The position numbers and the translations under genes were made by a program. A DNA stretch of 64,000 bases from Prostheceraeus crozeri (lineage: Eukaryota; Platyhelminthes; Polycladida; Euryleptidae): positions 84,990-148,989 of the forward strand of contig CAJQUW010007745.1 in assembly GCA_907163375.1 (NCBI GenBank), in the 5' to 3' direction. Below are positions 57,381 to 64,000 of this stretch, in pieces. Each line of letters starts with the position of its first letter. Position 1 is the first letter of the stretch. The notes beneath the pieces are model-generated. The model saw only the letters and a list, made by a program, of their open reading frames with translations, was not told the DNA's origin and searched no databases.

Positions 57381-58569
57381 TCGCGTTTCGTCGTCGTCGT
57401 CGTTCGCGTCGTCGGTCGACGCGTCGTCCGTCGGCGGTCGGTCGCGTTCGGTCGTCGACGGGTCGTCGGTTCGGTCGTTCGGTCGGTCGTTTCGTCGCGT
57501 CGGTTCGGTCGGTCGGGTTTCGCGGTCCGTTCGTTCGGTTCGGTCGTTCGGTCGTCGCGTCGTCGGAGGTCGTCGTCGTCGTCGCGTTCGGTCGCGTTCG
57601 TTCGTCGGTTCGTCGGACGCGTCGTCGTCGGTCGTCGGTTTCGCGTCGGTTCGTCGTCGGTCGTTCGTCGTCGTCGTCGTCGTCGCGTCGTCGTCGTCGG
57701 TCGTCGTTCGTCGTCGTCGGTCGTCGTCGTCGTCGTCGTTCGTCGTTCGTCGTCGTCGCGTCGTCGTCGTCGTTCGTCGTCGCGTCGTCGTTCGTCGCGT
57801 CGTCGGTCGTCGTTTCGCGTCGTTCGTCGTCGTCGTCGTTCGTCGTCGCGTCGTCGTCGTCGTTCGTCGTCGTTCGTCGGTCGTCGTCGTCGTCGTCGTC
57901 GTTCGTCGTCGTCGTCGTTCGTCGCGTCGTCGTCGTCGTCGCGTCGTCGTCGGTCGTCGCGTCGTTCGTCGCGTCGCGTCGTCGCGTTCGTCGTCGTCGT
58001 CGTCGTCGCGTCGTCGGTCGTCGCGTCGTCGTCGTCGTCGCGTTCGTCGCGTCGTCGTCGCGTCGCGTCGTCGTCGTCGTCGCGTCGTTCGTCGTTCGTC
58101 GTCGTCGCGTCGGTCGTCGTCGTCGTCGGCGTCGTTCGTCGCGTCGTTCGTCGTCGTCGTCGTTCGTCGCGTCGTCGTCGCGTTCGTCGTCGTCGTCGTC
58201 GTCGTTCGCGTCGTCGTCGCGTCGTTCGTCGTCGTTCGTCGTCGCGTCGTCGTCGTCGTCGTCGTTCGTCGCGTCGTCGTCGTCGTCGTTCGTCGCGTCG
58301 TCGTCGTCGGTCGCGTCGTTCGTCGTCGGGTCGTCGTCGTCGTCGTCGTTCGTCGTTCGTCGCGTCGTCGTCGTCGGTCGTCGTTCGTCGGATCGTCGTC
58401 GCGTTCGTCGTCGTCGTCGTTCGTCGTCGTCGGTCGTCGTCGTCGTCGTCGTTCGTCGTCGTCGCGTCGTCGTCGTCGTCGTCGTCGGTCGTTCGTCGTC
58501 GTCGGTCGTCGTCGCGTCGCGTCGTTCGTCGTCGCGTCGTCGTCGTTCGTCGGTCGTCGCGTTCGTCGT

Positions 58570-58635
<66 letters not shown>

Positions 58636-58990
58636 GTTCGTCGTCGTCGTCGTCGTTCGTCGTCGTTCGTCGTTCGTCGTCGTCGTCGTTCGTCGTTCGT
58701 CGTCGTCGTCGTTCGTCGTCGTCGGTCGTCGTCGTCGTCGTTCGCGTCGTCGTTCGTCGTCGTCGTCGTCGTCGTTCGTCGTTCGCGTCGTCGTCGTCGT
58801 TCGTCGGTCGTCGCGTCGTCGTTCGTCGTCGTTCGTCGTCGTCGTCGTTCGCGTCGTCGTTCGTCGTCGTCGCGTCGTTCGTCGTTCGTCGTCGTCGTTC
58901 GTCGTCGTCGCGTCGTTCGTCGTCGTCGTCGTCGTCGTTCGTCGGTTCGCGTCGTCGTCGTCGTCGTTCGCGTCGTCGTCGTCGTCGGTC

Positions 58991-59163
58991 GTCGTCTTCG
59001 TCGTCTTCGTCGTCGTCTTCGTCGTCGTCGTCGTCGTCGTCGTCTTCGTCGTCGTCGTCTTCGTCGTCGTCGTCGTCGTCGTCGTCTTCGTCGTCGTCGT
59101 CTTCGTCGTCGTCGTCTTCGTCGTCGTCGTCTTCGTCGTCGTCGTCTTCGTCGTCGTCGTCTA
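58991..59163. repeat. ordered 15-bp sub-repeat within the TCG array
   Basis: CTTCGTCGTCGTCGT recurs, after a few shorter and longer variants, almost without indels, unlike the TCG repeats on either side. Confidence 0.75.
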
Positions 59164-62100
59164 CGTCGTCGTCGTCGTCGTTCGTCGTCGTCGTTCGTCG
59201 TCGGTCGTCGTTCGTCGTTCGTCGTCGTCGTCGGTTCGTTCGTCGTCGTTCGTCGTCGTCGTCGTCGTTCGTCGCGTCGTCGTCGTTCGCGTCGTCGTCG
59301 CGTCGTCGTTCGTCGTCGTCGTCGTTTCGTCGTCGCGTTCGTCGGTCGTCGTCGTCGTCGTCGCGTCGTCGTCGTTCGTCGTCGGTCGTCGTCGTCGCGT
59401 CGTCGTCGTCGTCGCGTCGTCGTCGTCGTTCGTCGTCGTCGTCGTTCGTCGCGTCGTCGTCGGTTCGTCGTCGTCGTTCGTCGTCGTCGTCGCGTCGTCG
59501 TCGCGTTCGTCGTCGTCGTCGGTCGTCGTCGCGTCGTCGTCGTCGCGTCGTCGTCGTCGCGTTCGTCGTCGTCGTTCGCGTCGTCGCGTCGTCGCGTCGT
59601 CGTCGTCGTTCGTCGTCGTCGTCGTCGTTCGTCGTCGTCGTTCGTCGTCGTCGTTCGTCGTCGTCGGTCGTCGCGTCGTTCGGTCGTCGTCGCGTCGTCG
59701 TCGTTCGTCGTCGGTCGTCGTCGCGTCGTCGTCGTCGCGTCGTCGTCGTCGTTCGTCGTCGCGTCGGTCGTCGTCGTCGCGTCGTCGTTCGTCGTTCGTC
59801 GGTCGTCGTCGTCGCGTCGTCGTCGTCGTCGTTCGTCGTCGTCGCGTCGTCGTCGTCGTCGGTCGCGTTCGTCGTCGTCGTCGCGTCGTCGTCGTCGCGT
59901 TCGTCGTCGTTCGTCGTCGCGTCGTCGTCGTCGTTCGGTCGTCGTCGTCGTCGTCGTCGGTCGTCGCGTCGTTCGTCGTCGTCGTCGCGTCGTCGTTCGT
60001 CGTCGTTCGTCGGTCGTCGTCGTCGTTCGCGTCGTCGTCGCGTCGTCGTTCGTCGTCGTCGCGTCGTTCGTCGCGTCGTTCGTCGTTCGGTCGCGTCGTC
60101 GTCGTCGTCGCGTCGTTCGTCGTCGTCGTTCGTCGTCGCGTCGTCGTTCGTCGCGTCGGTCGTCGCGTCGTTCGTCGTCGTCGCGTCGTCGTCGTTCGTC
60201 GTTCGTCGTCGTCGTCGGTCGCGTCGTCGTTCGTCGTCGTTCGTCGTCGGTCGTCGTCGTCGTCGTTCGTCGCGTCGTTCGTCGTCGTCGTCGCGTCGTC
60301 GTCGCGTCGTCGTTCGTCGCGTCGTCGTCGTCGCGTTCGTCGTCGTCGTCGCGTCGTCGTCGTCGTCGTCGGTCGTCGTCGCGTTCGTCGTCGTCGGTCG
60401 TCGTCGCGTCGTCGTCGTTCGTCGTTCGTCGTCGTCGTCGTCGCGTCGTCGTCGTTCGTCGTCGTCGTTCGTTCGTCGGTCGTCGTCGCGTCGTCGTCGG
60501 TTCGTCGTCGTCGCGTTCGTCGCGTCGTCGGTCGTCGTCGTCGTCGTCGTCGCGTTCGTCGCGTCGTCGTCGTCGCGTCGTCGTCGCGTTTCGTCGCGTC
60601 GTCGTCGTCGCGTCGTCGCGTTCGTCGTCGTCGCGTCGTCGTCGCGTCGTCGTCGGTTCGTCGTCGTCGCGTCGTTCGTCGTCGTCGTCGGTCGTCGTCG
60701 TTCGTCGTTCGTCGTCGTCGTCGTCGTCGTCGCGTCGTCGCGTCGTCGTCGTCGGTCGTTCGTCGCGTCGTCGTCGCGTCGTCGTTCGTCGTCGTCGTCG
60801 TCGTTCGTCGCGTCGTCGCGTCGTCGTTCGTCGTCGTCGTCGTCGTTTCGTCGTCGTCGGTCGTCGTCGCGTTCGTCGTCGTCGCGTCGTCGTCGCGTCG
60901 TTCGTCGTCGTCGGTCGTTCGTCGTTCGTCGTCGTCGCGTTCGTCGGTCGTCGTCGTTCGGTCGTCGTTCGTCGCGTCGTCGTTCGTCGTCGTCGCGTCG
61001 TCGTCGTTCGTCGTCGTCGTCGTCGCGTCGTCGTTCGTCGTCGTCGTCGTCGTCGGTCGTCGCGTCGTCGTTCGTCGGTCGTCGCGTCGTCGTCGTCGTC
61101 GCGTCGTCGTCGTCGCGTCGTCGTCGTCGGTCGTCGTCGTTCGCGTCGTCGTCGTCGTTCGTCGCGTCGTTCGTCGTCGTCGGTCGTCGTCGCGTCGTCG
61201 TCGTCGTCGCGTCGTTCGTCGTCGTCGTCGTTCGTCGTCGTCGTCGCGTCGTTCGTCGCGTCGTCGTCGTTCGTCGTCGCGTTCGCGTCGTTCGTCGTCG
61301 TCGCGTCGTCGTCGTCGTCGCGTCGTCGTTCGTCGTCGTCGTCGTCGTTCGCGTCGTCGTCGTCGTTCGTCGTCGCGTCGTCGTCGTCGTCGTTCGTCGT
61401 CGTCGCGTCGTTCGTCGTCGCGTCGTCGTCGTTCGTCGCGTCGTCGTCGCGTCGTTCGTCGTCGCGTCGTCGCGTCGTCGTCGTCGCGTCGTTCGTCGTT
61501 CGTCGTCGTCGTTCGTCGGTCGTCGTCGTCGCGTCGCGTCGTTCGTCGTCGTTCGTCGGTCGTCGTCGCGTCGTTCGTCGTTCGTCGCGGTCGTCGTCGC
61601 GTCGTCGTCGTTCGTCGTTCGTCGTCGTCGCGTCGTCGGTCGCGTCGTCGTTCGTCGTCGCGTCGTCGTTCGTCGTTCGTCGTCGTCGTCGGTCGCGTCG
61701 TCGCGTTCGTCGTCGTCGCGTCGTCGTTCGCGTCGGTCGTCGTCGTCGTCGTCGTCGTTCGCGTCGTCGTCGTCGTCGTCGTTCGTCGCGTTCGTCGTTC
61801 GTCGTCGGTCGTCGTCGTTCGTCGTTCGTCGGTCGTCGTCGCGTCGTCGTCGTCGCGTCGTCGCGTCGTTCGTCGTTCGTCGTCGTCGTCGTCGCGTCGT
61901 CGTCGTCGTCGTCGTCGTTCGTCGCGTCGTTCGTCGCGCGTCGTCGTCGGTCGTCGTCGTTCGTCGGTCGCGTCGTTCGTCGTCGTCGTTCGTCGCGTTC
62001 GTCGTCGCGTCGTTCGTCGTCGTCGTCGTCGTCGTTCGTCGTCGTCGCGTCGTCGCGTTCGTCGTCGTCGTCGTCGTCGCGTCGTCGTTCGTCGTCGTCG

Positions 62101-62414
62101 TTCGTCGTCGTCGTCGTCGTTCGCGTCGTTCGTCGTCGTCGTCGTTCGCGTCGTCGTCGCGTCGTCGTTCGTCGGTCGTCGTCGTCGGTCGTCGTTCGTC
62201 GTCGTTCGTTCGTCGTCGCGTCGTTCGTCGTCGTCGCGTCGTCGTCGTTCGTCGTCGTCGTCGTCGTCGGTCGTCGTCGCGTCGTCGTTCGTCGTCGTCG
62301 TCGCGTCGTCGTCGTCGTTCGTCGTCGTCGCGTTCGTCGTCGTTCGTCGTCGTCGTTCGTCGTCGCGTCGTCGCGTTCGTCGTCGCGTCGTCGTTCGTCG
62401 TCGCGTCGTTCGTC

Positions 62415-62548
62415 GTCTTCGTCGTCGTCTTCGTCGTCGTCTTCGTCGTCGTCTTCGTCGTCGTCTTCGTCGTCGTCTTCGTCGTCGTCTTCGTCGTCGT
62501 CTTCGTCGTCGTCTTCGTCGTCGTCTTCGTCGTCGTCTTCGTCGTCGT
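62415..62548. repeat. ordered 12-bp sub-repeat within the TCG array
   Basis: CTTCGTCGTCGT repeated about eleven times with no indels, bounded on the right by CGCGGTCG-type variants. Confidence 0.8.
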
Positions 62549-64000
62549 CGCGGTCGTCGTCGTCGTCGCGGTCGTCATCGTCGTCGCGTTCGTCGTCGTC
62601 GTCGCTGTCGTCGTCGCGGTCGTCGTCGTCGTCGTCGCGGTCGTCGTCGTCGCCGTCGTCGTCGTTCGTCGTCGTCGCGTCGTTCGTCGTCGTTCGTCGT
62701 CGTCGTCGTCGGTCGTCGTTCGCGTCGTCGTCGTCGTCGTCGTTCGCGTCGTCGTCGTCGTCGTCGCGTCGTCGTTCGTCGTCGTCGTCGCGTCGTCGTC
62801 GTCGTCGGTCGTCGTCGTTCGTCGTCGTCGTCGCGTCGTCGTCGTTCGTCGTCGTCGCGTCGTCGTCGCGTTCGTCGTTCGTCGTCGTCGGTCGTCGTCG
62901 CGTTCGTCGTCGTCGTCGTCGTCGCGTCGTCGTCGTCGCGTCGTCGTCGTTCGTCGTCGTTCGTTCGCGTCGTCGTCGTCGTCGTCGCGTCGTCGGTCGT
63001 CGTCGTTCGTCGTCGTTCGTCGTCGTCGTCGTTCGTCGTCGGTCGTCGCGTCGTCGTCGTTCGTCGTCGTCGTCGTTCGTCGCGTCGTCGTCGTCGTCGT
63101 CGTTCGTCGTTCGTCGTCGTCGTCGCGTTCGTCGGTCGTCGTCGTCGTCGTCGTCGTTCGTCGTCGCGTTCGTCGTCGTTCGTCGTCGTCGTTCGTCGTC
63201 GCGTCGTCGGTCGTCGTCGCGTCGTTCGTCGTCGTTCGTCGCGTCGTTCGTCGTCGTCGTCGTCGTCGCGTCGTCGGTTCGTCGTCGGTCGTCGTTCGTC
63301 GTCGTCGTCGCGTCGTCGTCGTCGTCGTTCGTCGTCGGTCGTTCGTCGTCGTCGTCGTCGCGTCGTCGTTCGTCGTCGCGTCGTCGGTCGTCGTCGTCGT
63401 TCGTCGTCGCGTCGTCGTTCGTCGTCGTCGTTCGTCGTCGTCGTCGTCGCGTTCGTCGTCGTCGTCGCGTCGCGTCGTTCGTCGTCGTCGTTCGTCGTCG
63501 TCGTTCGTCGTCGCGTCGTCGTCGTTCGTCGTCGTCGTCGCGTTCGTCGTCGTCGTCGTTCGTTTCGCGTCGTCGTCGTCGTCGTCGTTCGTCGTTCGTC
63601 GTCGTCGTCGGTCGCGTCGTCGCGTTCGTCGTCGATCGTCGTCGTCGTTCGTCGCGTCGTTCGTTCGTCGTTCGTCGTCGCGTCGTCGATCGGTTCGTCG
63701 TCGGCGTCGTCGTCGTTTCGTCGTCGTCGTCGTCGCGTCGCTCGTCGCGTTCGTCGCGTCGTCGTCGTCGGTTCGTCGTCGCGTTCGTCGTCGTTCGTCG
63801 TCGTCGTCGTCGCGTTCGTCGTCGATCGGTCGGTCGTCGTTCGTCGTCGCGTCGTCGTCGTCGTTCGTCGTCGTCGTCGTCGTCGTCGTCGGTCGTCGTT
63901 CGTCGTCGTTTCGTCGTTCGTCGTCGCGTCGCGCGTCGTTCGGCGTCGTTCGGTTTCGTCTCGCGGTCGGTTCGTCGATCGCGTCGCGCGTCGTTCTGGC

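Larger units (their letters stand above)
57381..64000. repeat. 6.6 kb degenerate (TCG)n microsatellite
   Basis: TCG repeats broken every 5-20 bases by CG, TTCG or GTCG units, continuing to the window end. It is CpG at nearly every third base, against an AT-rich background. The long frames across it (a 1760-codon one at 57296-62578 on the minus strand) exist only because neither CGA/GAC/ACG nor TCG/CGT/GTC contains a stop. The first ~280 bp and the last ~100 bp are the most irregular. Confidence 0.9.

Noticed and set aside
57296-62578. 1760-codon Thr/Arg/Asp-rich open frame
   Set aside because: Translation of (CGA)n, which has no stop in any frame; composition changes with every indel, and nothing beyond the repeat supports a gene.

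Overview
This is AT-rich metazoan nuclear DNA, most likely from an invertebrate. One intron-split host gene is spread across a dense bed of transposons: Penelope-like elements, CR1/L2-like LINEs, piggyBac, TA-target MITEs and a foldback-like satellite element. Spliceosomal exon junctions, a poly(A) signal and the transposon mix exclude a prokaryote. I cannot name the species, and all family names come from motifs read by eye.

Layout. 1-7.0 kb: a ~1 kb MITE family (called MITE-A here) and a dead piggyBac transposase on the minus strand that carries one MITE-A copy inside its coding frame. 7.2-10.8 kb: a decayed Penelope-like element on the minus strand (RT, GIY-YIG endonuclease, hammerhead-like motif) split by a 1.5 kb foldback-like element whose arms are 76-bp tandem repeats. 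12.3-17.4 kb: a LINE (B) with ORF1 and ORF2, whose endonuclease domain is interrupted in frame by a second, 5'-truncated LINE (A). 17.4-18.1 kb: a piggyBac-type MITE with TTAA flanks.

18.2-43 kb, minus strand: at least four exons of one host gene encoding part of a CARD-like death fold, coiled coils and a proline/basic tail. Exon phases and GT-AG sites agree across 24 kb. Its 16.7 kb third visible intron is almost entirely one foldback-like element: about 10 satellite units on one arm, a ~0.5 kb core, and about 194 units on the other arm. The other introns hold Penelope, LINE and MITE-A fragments. The gene's 5' exons lie further right or outside the window.

43-64 kb: a (GA)n-bearing tandem repeat, a LINE fragment, then several minus-strand copies of a second Penelope-like element in which the GIY-YIG endonuclease precedes the RT (the permuted, Naiad-like order). 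The last copy runs directly into 6.6 kb of degenerate (TCG)n. Single-base indels become frequent from about 44 kb on, so copy structure there should be treated as provisional.

The main biology is transposon-in-transposon history, datable by restored reading frames, and a satellite that appears to be the expanded arm of a foldback-like transposon sitting in an intron of a death-fold gene.
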